Shown here piece by piece: positions 11,481 to 24,099 of a stretch of DNA of 64,000 nt. The translations under genes and the position numbers were made by a program. The first letter of the stretch is position 1. Every line of letters begins with the position of its first letter. Origin of the DNA: Sapria himalayana (Eukaryota; Streptophyta; Magnoliopsida; Malpighiales; Rafflesiaceae); assembly GCA_029783825.1 (NCBI GenBank), contig JAREIK010000801.1:7073890-7137889 (forward strand). The letters run 5' to 3'. The notes below the pieces were generated by a model that saw nothing but the letters and a program-made list of their open reading frames with translations, ran no database searches and was not told the DNA's origin.

Positions 11481-14229
11481 TTTATCTATCTATCTATTTG
11501 TTTATCAATCAATCTATCTATCTTTCTATTTGTTTATCTATATATATGACTATTTATCTCACTATCTATCTATATATCTGTTTAACTATCACTATCTATC
11601 TATCTATCTATCTATCTTTATAAGTATTTATTTACCTATTTGTCTATTTGGATATCTAATTATCTATCAATATATATATCTATCTATTTATTTAACTTTC
11701 TATCTATTTGTCTATGTGTCTTTCTATCTATCTATCTATCTCTATCTATCTATTTTTCTATCTATCTATTTGTGTATCTATTAATCTATCTATCTATATA
11801 TTTATTACTATATCTGTATATCTATCTATCTATCTACTATCTATTTATTAGTCTATTTATCTATATGTCTAAGTATCTATCTATATATCTATATGTCTAT
11901 CATCTATTTATCATTATGTTTATCAGTTTATTTTTTTATCTTTCAATTTGTCTATCTCTTTATCTGTCAATCTATATATCTATTTATCTATCTATGTTAC
12001 TACATGTCTATTAGTTTTTTTGTCAATCTCTCTATCTCACTATCTTTCTATTTGTCTATTTGTATATCTGACTATCTTTCGATATGCCTATTTTTCTATT
12101 CATCTATCTATTTATCTATTTATCTCTCTATCTCTATATGTCTATATGTTTATATATATACATCAGTATCTATTAATTTGTCTTTCTTCCTAACTTTGTA
12201 TCAATCAATCAATCAATCTGTCTATCTATCTATGTGTCTATCTATCTATCTATTTGTATATATGTTTATCTATATATATATATATATATATATATATCTA
12301 TCTATCTATTAAGATATCTATCTTTTTTTCTATATGTCTATCTTTCTAGCTAACTCTTTGTCTATTCCTCTAGCTATATATCTTTCTATCTCATTATTTT
12401 TTATATATCTAACTTTTTATTAATCTATCTATATATCTTTATTTCTATCTATCTATTTATCTATCTATCCATATATCTGTTTATTTTTCAATCAATCAAT
12501 CTATATATCTTTCTATTTATCTGTCTATATTATGATTTATGTATCTATCAATCTTAGATTTGTATATTTTTTATTTGTCTATCTATTTCTATGTATATCA
12601 ATCTATCTGTCTATATGGCCTTTTGTCTATCTATCTATCTATATATTTTTCTTTGTATCCATTTATCTATCTATTTATATGTGTCTAAGTGTCTGTGTCC
12701 ATGTGTCAACGTGCCTATGTCTCTTTGAGCTATGTGTATATGTGTCTATGTGTCTAGTATGTATATGTGTCTAGTCTATGTGTCTATGGGTCTAGGTGTC
12801 TATCTGCATATGTATCTATGTGCCTATCTATATATCAATATGTTTATCTATCTATCTATCTATCTACCTAACTACCTACCTATCTATCTATCAATCTATT
12901 TGTATATCTATATATCTGTCTATGTTTCTATTTAACTTTCTATCAACTTTCTTATCTGTATATCTATTTATTTGTCTATCTGTCTATTTTTAAATTTATC
13001 TATCTAATTATATTTGTATCTATCTATCTATATGTTTGTCTATCTGTCTATATGTCAATTTGTCTATCTAATTATCATTTTATATATCTTTCTCTCTATC
13101 TCTCTATTCATCTATTAGAGTATCAGTCTATCTATCTATTTTTCTATATGTCTATATATATTTATGTATATTTATCTATCTATCTATCTATTTGTCAATC
13201 TTTCTATTTGTCTTTCTATCTCAAATTATATTTCTCTATCTATCTTTTAGTATATAAGTTTATTACTCTATGTTACTATCTATATATCTATCTATCTATC
13301 GATCAAACTATATATTTGTTAATAGTCTACTTGTCTATCTGTCTACCTGTCTATTGATCTATCTATCTCTCTATTTGTCTATCTTTCTATCTATCTATAT
13401 GTCTATCTATATTTATATCTATCTATCTTTCTATCTATCTATGTATCTATGTATCTGTCTATTAATCTATCTATATATTTATTTGTATATATGAGTAATT
13501 GTCTATTTATCTATCTATCTATCCTTCAATCTGTCTATCTATCTTTCTACCTTTTTATGTTTTGTCTATCTAATTATCTATGAATCTATCTATCTATTTG
13601 TCTAACTAACTATCTATATATTTGTCTATTTATCTATCTTTTTATTTGTAGATTTGTATATCTGTCTATTTATCTTTCTATCTATTTATGTGTTTATATG
13701 TCTTTCTATCTTTCTATTAATCAATCAATCTATTTGTCTATCTATTTATCTGTCTATTTGACTATTTATTTATATGTCTATTTGTATATCTATCAATTTT
13801 ATCTATCTATATATTTTTATTTATCAATCTAATTATCTATCTATTTGCATGTCAATATATCTATATATCTATCTTTATATATATCTATCTGTCTGTGTAT
13901 CAATCTATCTCTCTATATATCTATTTATCTATCTATCTATTTCTCTAACTATCTATATGTCTATTTTTTATACATCTACTTTTCTATCTATCTATCTTTT
14001 TTTTCTTTCTATTTGTATATATATCTATCTTTCTATATATTTATTTGTCAATCTATCTATCTATAAATCTAGATATCTCTCTCTTTATATTTCTCTCAAT
14101 TTGTCTATCTGTCTATCTATCGATCTATCTTTTCTATATATCTCTCTATTTGATAATCTATCTATTTGTCTAATTATATATCTATATATTTTTCTGACTT
14201 TTTGTATATTTATCTATCTATCAATATAT
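11481..14229 (+). repeat. Giant degenerate (TCTA)n array, plus orientation
   Basis: About 2.75 kb in which nearly every four bases are TCTA or a one-base variant (TTTG, TCTG, TCAA, TTTA). Because 4 and 3 share no factor, pure TCTA has no stop in any frame, so the array gives long Tyr-Leu-Ser-Ile open frames that are meaningless. Embedded are TA runs (12270-12297) and a GTGTCTATGTGTC variant block at 12680-12830. Seen from the other strand it is (GATA)n with GACA interspersed. Confidence 0.95.
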
Positions 14230-14242
14230 CTATATATTGATA
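14219..14242. repeat. Perfect inverted repeat at the strand switch
   Basis: Arms TATCAATATAT (14219-14229) and ATATATTGATA (14232-14242) are exact complements, separated by CT. They sit exactly where the array changes from TCTA on the plus strand to TAGA on the plus strand. This is the centre of a much larger head-to-head inverted structure. Confidence 0.85.
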
Positions 14243-15520
14243 AAGAGATAGATCAATATATCTATATATCCATTTGTATAGACAAATAGAGAGACAAATA
14301 GACACTTAGATAAAGAAATTAATAATTATTTAGACAAATAGATCTATAGATTAATCTATAGTTTGATTGATAGAAAAATAGATAGACAGTTAGATAGAAA
14401 AATAGATAGATAGATAGACATATAGATAGACAAATAGATAAATAGATAGAATTATAGATAGATTGATAGATAAACAAATAGATAGATAGATAGATTGATA
14501 GATATATAGATAGATAGACAAATAGATAGCTAGATAGACAGATAGGTTAGTTAGATAGATATATAGTTAGACAGATAGATACACATATAGATACATTGAT
14601 ATATTGATAGAAAGACAGACAGATAAAAATATTTATAGATAGATAGATAGACAGATAGAAAGAAATAAAGAAAGATATACAAATATATAGACAGATAGAT
14701 ATATAAAGAGATAGATATATTGAAAGATAGATTGATAGACAAAAAGAAAGACATATAGATTGATCGATAGATCGATACACGCATATATTGATAGATAGAT
14801 GCATAGTTATATAAATAGATAGATAGATAGATAAATAGATAGAATGTTAATTAGATTGATAAAAAGATTGATAGATAGGTTGAGAGAGAAATTAATAGAT
14901 AGATTAATAGACAGATTATTAGATTAATCGATAAATAGATTGATATATAGATTGATAGATAGATTAGAAGAAAGATAGATAGATTGTTAGATAGATAGAT
15001 TTATTGATTGATTAATAGTTAAATAAATAGATAGTTAGATAGATACATAGTTAGTTAGTTAGCTTATTAGACAAATAGATAGATAGACATATAGAAATAG
15101 AGATAGATATACATATAGATAATATATATATATATATATATATATATAAAGATTAATAAACACATTGATAGATAGACAAACAATTATATAGACAAATAGA
15201 TATATAGATATATAGACAAATAGATAGGTAGACAGAGAGGTAGGTAGGTAGACAAATAGATAAATAGATAGATAACAGATAGATAAACAGACATATAGAT
15301 AGAGAGTTAGATAGATAGATATACAGACTAATAGATAGATAGATAGATAGACATACAAATAGATAGACAAATATATAGACAAATAGACAAATAGACAAAT
15401 AGATGGACAGAGTGATAGACAGATAGATAGATATTCAAATCGTTAGACAGACAAATTGACAAACATAAAGATAAACATATAGACAAACAAATAGATAAAT
15501 ACGTAGATAGATAGATAGAC

Positions 15521-15558
<38 letters not shown>

Positions 15559-18500
15559 ATTGATATATAGACAAATAGATATATAGATAGATATATTTAT
15601 ACATAGACATATATATAGATAGATAAATACATAGATAGATAGAAAGAAAGAAAGATAGATAGATCTATAGACAAATAGATAGGTAGATAGATTTATATAA
15701 TGTTATATAGTTAGATAAAATTATAGATAGATAGTTAGACATAGAGATATAGTGATATATATATATATATAGATAAATAGATAGATATATAAACAAATAG
15801 ATACATAGATAGATAAATAAACAAATTGATAGACAGACAAATAGATAGATAGATAGATATAAAGATAAGTAAACAGATAGATAGTCAGATAGATAAACAA
15901 ATAGTAGAAAGATAGATAGACAAAAAGATAGACAAAAAGATTGATAGATAAATATATAGACAGATAGATAGACAAATTGATAGACAGATAGATATACAGA
16001 TAAATAAACAGATTAATAGATAGATTGGTCGATAGACATATAGCTAGATAGATAGGTTGATAGATAGATAGATAGATACAAAAATAGATATATAGATTGA
16101 TAGACAAATCAATAACCAGATAGATCGACATATAGATAGACATATAGATAGAGAGATATATATACATATATATAGAAAGTTAGATAGATAGACAGACAGA
16201 TAAATAAATAGACTGATAGATAGAAATATAGATAGATAGACAAATAGATAAACATATAGCTAGTTTAATAGATAAATAGATTGATTGACAAATATATAGA
16301 CAAATAAATAGAATGATAGATAGATAGATATATAGATAGATTGACCAAAAAATAAACAAATAGATTGATAGATAAATAGACATATACATAGACAGATAAA
16401 TATAAAGATATTTGGATAGACAGAGAGACATATATATATATATATAGACTAAAAGATTGATAGATAGATATATAGTCAAAAAGTTAGACAGATTCAAAGG
16501 CAACTAGATAAATAGATAGATAGATATAGATAGATAAATAGATAAATATACAGATTGATAAACACTTAGATAGATATACAGACAAACAACTAGATATATA
16601 GATAGATATACTAACAAATAGATAGATATGTACACAGATAGATTGATGGATAATTAGACAAATATATAGACAAATTGAAAGATAGATAAATAGATAGATA
16701 GATAGATAAAAAGATAGAGAAATAGATAGACAGATAGATAGATAAATTGATAGATAGATATATAGTTACATTGATAGTTAGACTAAAAGAAAGATAAATA
16801 GATATATAAATAGATTAACTAATAGATAAATTGATTGATTGATAAAAAGAATAATCGACAAACAGATAGACTTATAGATTGATAGATTGATAAATAGATA
16901 GATAGATATATAGATAGTTATACAAACATACAAATAAACAGATATATATAGACAAATTGATAGATATACAGATAGATAGATAGAAATATAGATAGATAGA
17001 TAGATTAATTTATAGACAGATCGATAGGAAGATAGATAGACATATAGATGCTTATAGTTAGTCAAAAAGATAGATAGATAGATATACAGATTTATAGACT
17101 AATAGATAGGTAGATAGATAGATTAAAAGAATGATCAACAAATAGTAGACAAATAGATAGATAAGTCGATAGATACATATACATATTGATAGATAGTTAG
17201 ATAGACAAATATATAGACATATAGATACACATATAGATAGAAAAATACATATATAGAAAGATAGATAGTTAGATAGTTAGAAAGATAGACAGATTGATTG
17301 ATTAATTAATAGACTAATAGATAGTTAGTTAGTTAGATAGATAGACAAATAGATAGATGGATTTATAGATTAGTCAATAGACATATAGTTAGACTGATCG
17401 ATAAACAAAAAGATTGATATATATTTAGATATATAGATAAACAGATAGATATGTAGATAGATAGATAGATAAATAGTTAGTTAGATAAAAAGATAGATAG
17501 TTATATTGTTAGACTTATAATTATACACATAGATATATAGATTGATAGATAGACATATATATTGAGAGACAAATAGATAGTCTGATAAATTCAAAATTTG
17601 ATATTTGTATATATAGAATGATAGATAGATGGATAGATTGATTTATAAATAAATAGATAGATAGACAAATATTTAGATGGATAGATAGATAGATAGATAG
17701 TTACTAGATAGATACATAGGAAGATATATAAACATATTGATAGAGAGATAGATATTTAGATAGATAGATAGATTGATAGATATATTTATAATTAAATTGA
17801 TAGATAGATTGATAAACAGATTCTTAAATAGATTGATAGATAGATATTTGATAAATAGATAGTTTAATTAATAGATTAATAGATAAATAGATACATAGAT
17901 AGATAGATATGTATATAGATAGAAAGATAGAAAAATATTTAGATAGGTAGATAGATAAACAAATAGATTCATAGATTTATAGATAGATAGATAAGTAAAT
18001 AGATAGATAAATAGATATATAGACATATAGTAGAAAGATAGATACACAGATAAATAGACAGATAGATAAATAGATAAATAGATTGACAGATATATAGATA
18101 GATAGATAGATAAATAAATATATAGACAAATAGATAGAAAGATAGATTGATAAATATATAGATAGATAAATAGAGGATAGATAGATAAATAAATATATAG
18201 GTAGATCTATGGTTAGATAGACAGATTGGTAGATAGATAAAAAGATAAATATATAGAAAGATAAATTCATTGATATATAGATAGACAGATAGATAGATTG
18301 ATTAATAAATAGATTGATAAATAAATTAATATACATATTTTATAGACAGATAGATAGATAGATTGATAGACAATTGATAGTCACAATGATAGACACATTG
18401 ATAGACACATTGATTGAGAGATATATAGATAGATCAATAGATATATAGATTGATAGATAGATAATTTGATTGATAGATAAATAGATAGATAGATAAATAG

Positions 18501-18945
18501 ATAGACAAATAGATATATAAGATTGATAGATAGATAGACATTTAGATAATTAGATTGATAGAATGATTTATAGATAGATTGATAGACAGATTGATAGACA
18601 GGTTGATAGATAGATTGATAGACATTTATATATAGATTGATAGACATATTGAAAGACTTATAAATAAATAGATAGATAGATAAAGAGAGAAATATAGATA
18701 CATAGATAGATAGGTAGATATTTTGATAGACAAATTAATAGATAGATTGATAGCCATTTTTGATAGACAGATATATAGGCAGATTGATAGAAATATAGAT
18801 AGAAAGATAGATAGGAAGATAAATAGACAAATAGATAGATTATTAGAGAGATAGATAGACTAATAAATATATAGATATATAGATTGAAAGATAGATAGAT
18901 CATTAGAGAAATAGATATAGAGAAAGATATATAGAAAGGAGTTAT
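14243..18945 (-). repeat. Giant degenerate (TAGA)n array, the inverted arm
   Basis: About 4.7 kb of TAGA/GATA with variants (TTGA, AAGA, CAGA, CAAA), the reverse complement of the preceding arm. TA runs occur near 15122-15148 and 15526-15556. Long open frames appear only on the minus strand, as expected from the repeat itself. The array ends at about 18945, where the CATGACT-family repeat resumes. Confidence 0.95.
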
Positions 18946-18946
18946 G

Positions 18947-19640
18947 TGTCGATCATGATAAATAATGACATGTAAATCATGGTGACTTATGGCGGTGACA
19001 TTCCTATGAGTTAATTCCTCTTAAGTCTTGTATGAATTTCATATGTGTGATTCATATAAAGATATATATATTAATTATCATGAGTATGATAGTTATAAAA
19101 TAAAAGTACAAATATATCTATTACTACATATATCATCTCATATTTTTAAGACATTAGAGGTCAAATAAAAGAAGTAAATATTTGAAGTAATCATCAAGGT
19201 TAGTTGATGCATTACATAATAGGAGTAAATATGTGAATGACCTATGAATGGAATAGTGTATGACTTTAGTGGTAATATACTGAGGAGACAACTATGAGTT
19301 AATCATTCTCAATAGTGATAGTTCAAAGATGACAGTCATCTTGTATGCCAAGAGTATACTAAAGTATTATCATACTAATCTACTCTTCATATGATAATTG
19401 AACACAACATTAACTAAACTTCAAGGAAGTATAATTATGCACAAGAATGTGATCCAACCTTGGAGTCAAAACATCATTCAAAAAACTTAATTTTATATAT
19501 TCAACTTAAATAACAATTCTTATGGGATTGATAACTAGACTTACATCTATTTTACTACTTCTATAATATATATACTTTCAGGATTATGTTAGATGAGAGA
19601 TAATCACCCAATGAAATTATATGATTGTGTTAGTTAATGA
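18947..19640 (+). repeat. CATGACT-family LTR, copy B (right part of copy A)
   Basis: The sequence from ATAATGACATGTAAATCATG (about 18960) to CTATTTTACTACTTCTATAA (about 19545) follows the same order as 41690-42130 and 50740-51340, including GAATGACCTATGAATGG and a GAGGAGACAACTATGAG block. It starts almost exactly where copy A at 5660 stops, with about 45 bp lost between, so A and B are one copy interrupted by the CACTA and TCTA block. Confidence 0.55.
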
Positions 19641-19820
19641 CAAGTTTTGACTCCCTTTCAAAGTCACAATAATAAGTTAAAGTTCATCTAACACACTTTG
19701 TCTTTACCTAGAATACATGTGTCATTCTTTAAGCATACCATGCAAGGCTGTGAGCTAGGTGGTCCCATTAGGAGTTGTTGAAGGAGAAGATATATTTCCA
19801 TCAACAAGATCATCAAGATC

Positions 19821-19964
19821 ATGACTCTTGAGGAAGATCATAAATTATATGTTGCAAGACAATTAGTTGGGGTTGACCAAATTTTGGGAAACATGTTGGG
19901 CATTGGCTTGGAAAGTAGGTTGGATAAGTTGAGCATGTCAATTGAGTTGGAGGTCATTGTATAA
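19821..19964 (+). CDS. Small open frame of 47 codons, unknown
   Basis: An ATG frame beginning MTLEEDHKLYVARQLVG and ending at a TAA. It lies just inside the presumed internal region that follows the copy B LTR, where the leader or gag start of a retrotransposon would be expected. I recognise no domain. It may be a gag remnant of the CATGACT family or a chance frame. Confidence 0.2.
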   Translation: MTLEEDHKLYVARQLVGVDQILGNMLGIGLESRLDKLSMSIELEVIV

Positions 19965-20537
19965 AAAATGAAAATGTGTATCATGATTAGGCATGTGCCC
20001 TTTTACCCCTCCAATATCTAGAAAAAAAAATAAATAAATAAAAATAGGAAAGACTATAAATTTTTCAACTAATTTATTGTGTAGTACATATAACAAATAA
20101 TAAACAATTGAATGAATACAAATTGAAGATTTATAAATGAATTTGAGTTCTTCAACTTTTTGCTTGATTTTCTTAATTTATAATTGGCAGAGTCATTGGA
20201 TTTATAACACTTTATAATATTTTTATTCCCATTGAAAGTAAAATTACATTTGGCTCATATGATCATAATCCAATGAGTCTAATAAAAATCATCTTGCAGT
20301 AAAAATTCTACTTATAATAAATGTTCGAGGCAAATAGATAATAATAATAAAAAATTGAATTATATGAAATAATATGGTGTTAATCAAATTTTGAAACCGT
20401 TGATGATTGTAATTTTGTATAATATGTAAATAAACTTGAAATTCTATCGAATAACATAAACATGTTTGAAACTATGCAAATATTATGTTAGAAGATTCCA
20501 ATCATGTGATGTAACTACAAGAATAGTTAGGTCACAA
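19965..20537. other. AT-rich stretch, nothing recognised
   Basis: I see no coding signature, repeat or RNA gene here. It probably belongs to the interior of the interrupted CATGACT-family element. Confidence 0.4.
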
Positions 20538-21227
20538 TATAGATAGATAGACATATATAGATAGATAGACACATAGATAGATAGATAGATAGACAAATAG
20601 ATAGATAGACAGATAGACAAATAGACAGATAGACAAATAGATAGATAGAAAGAGAGATAGACAGATAGTTATACAAATAGATAGATAGACAAATAGAAAG
20701 ATAGATAGATAAAGATATAGATAGAGATATATATAGATAGCTAGATAACCAGATAGCTAGATAAGAAGATAGAAAGTAAGATAGATAGATAGATAAAATA
20801 GTTAGACAAATAGTCATATAGACATATACATAGATAGATAGATACATAGATAGATGCATCGACAGATTAATATATAGATAGTTAGAAAGATAGATAAATA
20901 GATAGCCAGATAGATAGGGACACAGATAAACAATTAAACATATAGACAGACAGATAAATAGATAGATAGATAGATAGATTGATAGATAGATAGACAAATA
21001 GATAGAAATATAAAAAGATAGATAAACAAATAGAAAGATAGATTAATTGATAGAAAGATAAATTGATATATAGACAGATTGATTGATAATAGATTGTCAA
21101 AAAGACAGATAGATAGATCGATAGACAAATAGATACAAGTACACATAGATACATAAATAGATAGATAAATATATAGATATAGATAGATAGATAGATACAC
21201 AAATAGACAGATAGACAGATAGACATT
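20538..21227 (-). repeat. Second (TAGA)n tract
   Basis: About 690 bp of TAGA/GACA repeats in the same orientation as 14243-18945, from which it is separated by 1.6 kb of copy B sequence. It is somewhat less degenerate at its left edge. The minus-strand Tyr-Leu-Ser-Ile frames are products of the repeat. Confidence 0.93.
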
Positions 21228-22767
21228 ATAAACTATCAAAATACACAAGAATGTTCTATACTTTGAACACCAAACTAACTTCACACTAAATTAATGGCTC
21301 ATCTCTGAGTAAAAACTTTCCCCTCCAAAAAAAATCTTCATCATCACTATGAATTATTATGACTAGGTTTGAGTATTATAAGGTCAATAAATAGTAGAAT
21401 AACTTCTTGTAGACATATTGATTGTCACGTTGAGGTTTGAGTTCTATTATTATACTTGTGGCTCATTTGATGTGTATTATTATTTAGTGGTGGATATATA
21501 TATTTATTTTTATCACACATGTGAAGAAAAAATCTTTGGGTTGCCTCAAAAGCAATGTTATGTTTAATATATATAGCTTGAAAATCAAAACCTCTTTTAC
21601 TCAATCGATGATTTTTGATGTCTATGTTAGTTTCTTAGTATACTATTTGACCTCTCAATTATCTTTCACGAATGTTTTGATACTTCATATACATATAGAA
21701 AATATTTGATATGTGTTGTAAGAAGTACACGCACAACATTTTGTGTGATGATTCAAAACAACATGAAATAGTTATTGCTTATAATGGATAAAATTAACTT
21801 TTGACAATAAATATCAGTATGAACCAAGTAAACAATAGAATGTGGCCTCCAAGAAAATTTTTATGGGGAGGACTTCATTGATTGTTTTCTTATGGTAGAT
21901 TTACCATAAACTATATTAGATACTTCAATAATGGAAGACACTTTAGACAACATATTTTTATGACTAATAAAGAACATGAACTTGTGCACCTATGAAAAAG
22001 AAACCACCCGGTAGAAAGCACCCAATAGATTTTTGTATTTGGGCATTGCTTGGTGAAACTTAATCCAATCAAGAGAATAATACCTGCATTTCAAGAGAAT
22101 TATGTGAAACTTCATCTAATCAATCCTATGCCTAATGATGGGCTTGAAACATTACATCATGAAGATAAAAACTATTTGGACATTGATGATATACATGTTG
22201 AAGAAGATAACAAAGAAAAATTAATTGGATATTCAGATGAGGATGAATATATAGATAGATTTGATTTCTTAAAAATTTCTAATGATGATTAGACATTTAT
22301 TGACTTCGATGTTAAGTTGTTTTGCTTATTTTGTAACTATTACAATTTGGGTATTAAATACTTTTTTTTTTCATAATTATAAATGTTAATATGTTTCTCG
22401 TTATGTTTTCTTAGAATGAAATATTGATTACACGTCTTTATTGTCTTTATATTTTTTGATATTTATGAAACTTGAATTAGGTATGAGAGGTGACAATTTA
22501 TGTAACTAAAGATCTCAATTAGCGGGGATATGGTAGAAGAAGTCAACTAATAATTTGTGGAAGAGAAATTCTACATTTATGCAGTGATGGTATCATACTT
22601 ATTAACTATTATAAATAAAAAAATATGTAAAATAAAAAAAAATATTATACTACAAATTATACTTATGCATTTATTATTCTTACTTTTATTCTTGATGATA
22701 AAACAACAATATTTTGACAACACACTATAAAAAACAGCAATATTGCGACCACAAAATATAGTGTCAA
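21228..22767. other. AT-rich stretch with no clear gene
   Basis: Apart from the short acidic frame at 22050-22292, I see no domain, RNA gene or element end here. Confidence 0.4.
22050..22292 (+). CDS. Short acidic open frame, unknown
   Basis: An 80-codon frame starting MVKLNPIKRIIPAFQ. The second half is very acidic (DIDDIHVEEDNKEK, SDEDEYIDRFD) and ends in NDD. The acidic C-terminus is reminiscent of the tail of CACTA Tnp2 proteins such as the one at 7300-7514, but there is no clear alignment. It could be a last exon of a lost transposase or a chance frame. Confidence 0.2.
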   Translation: MVKLNPIKRIIPAFQENYVKLHLINPMPNDGLETLHHEDKNYLDIDDIHVEEDNKEKLIGYSDEDEYIDRFDFLKISNDD

Positions 22768-23887
22768 TGTTTTTTGGTCTGCATGAGTTGAGTAAGATGA
22801 AGTTTTTTTTTTGTTATTTTTATTTCTTAAAAGTCTGGACTATGGTAGACCAAGAACATAAGATAAAATAGCATGTTTTATTTTTTCAAAAAAACATTAA
22901 AAAGTTAGAACATTTCCAATTTCACAATAGCACACGTGCCAAGCCCTTTTGGATGCAAAAGTGCCCCCATCCAAATTCATTAAAAAATGAAAAATAAAAC
23001 CTAAGTGTAATGCACTTTTTTCTTTGGCCATAAACATTTTATGGAGGTAGAAGATATTCGACATTTTGTTCTCCTCTCCCTTCATTCATTTGTATTTTTA
23101 TTTTTAGTTCCAGTAGATTTTCTGGACAAATAGGTTTCATGTTTTTCTTCTCTACTATGCATTGGTGTGTATATTTGATCCAGAAGCTTTTGGGATAGAG
23201 GCATTTTGTTCCATAAGCTTGTGTTTTGTAAGGTTGTGAGTTACCTTATATATTATTAGATGATAATTTGTGTATTTTTTGTATGAATTTATATAATTAA
23301 TGTTTTGATTACACAACTTATAAAATGTCTTATTTGTAGTGTTGGTATCATTGTTGTTTTATTTGTGTGCAAATTGTGCCATGAGATATTAGAGTTTTGA
23401 TAATGTTTGAATATTTGAAAAGTTTAGACAAAATCTCCTCTTCATTCCAACAATCGAGACATAACCATGTTATTGATTTTGAGCCGTGAATCCAACGACC
23501 AATGTTACTAACTAAAGAATAACGTGATAATAGATCTAGTGCATTCACTCCAAAATTTCAGACTTATATATTAGTACTGAAATTTAGAATTTTAGAGTTT
23601 ATATCAAAAAAAAAATATATTGTAGTCACAAATATAATTTCCAATATTATGTACTTTATGAACTTTTTGTATGTGTGAAGAAGTCTTAAACATATCTTGT
23701 TAGATTTGATATTATTGTATCTTGGACTTTATTTTTCACTATATTTGATTTTTTAGAAATGTTGTATTATGATTTCTTACTTTTGAATTATGTTAATTTT
23801 TACTTTTGTTGTTTATATAATCAAGTATTGTTTCCAATATTTTATAGTTTTGAATAAATAATGATTTGAATGTCCCACTCTCAATAA
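22768..23887 (+). repeat. 5' LTR of copia 1
   Basis: Starts at TGTTTTTTGGTCT and ends just before the primer site at 23889. It is collinear with 29530-30458. Landmarks shared by both LTRs are CCATCCAAATTCATTAAAAA, CTTTGGCCA and TTTTATGGAGGTAGAAGA. Short minus-strand open frames within it are not genes. Confidence 0.8.
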
Positions 23888-23888
23888 T

Positions 23889-23900
23889 TGGTATCATAGC
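23889..23900 (+). promoter_or_regulatory. Primer-binding site of copia 1
   Basis: TGGTATCATAGC directly follows the 5' LTR and differs by one base from TGGTATCAGAGC, complementary to the 3' end of initiator Met tRNA, the usual copia primer. Confidence 0.85.
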
Positions 23901-24099
23901 AAGGTTCTTTATACCACCCAAAAAAGTGGTATCCAAACATTTGTGGAGAAGAATTCTTCTTAAATACCGAAATAATATCTAGTCTATTCATTATCATTAT
24001 ATTAATATCTGATTATTTTAATATCAATATAATGATTTCAGACATATTTTAGGATATTTTTGTTAGTATAAATTATTTATATGGTCGATATTATTCTTT

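Noticed and set aside
11530..14289. Long plus-strand open frames rich in Tyr, Leu, Ser and Ile (up to 171 codons)
   Set aside because: TCTA repeated has no stop codon in any frame, so these frames follow from the microsatellite and not from selection.
5703..21227. A CRISPR array, suggested by regular short repeats
   Set aside because: There are no unique spacers of constant length and no cas genes; the repeats are tetranucleotides in plant DNA.
14547..21284. Many minus-strand Tyr/Leu/Ser/Ile open frames resembling membrane proteins
   Set aside because: The same artefact, on the strand where the TAGA arrays read as TCTA.
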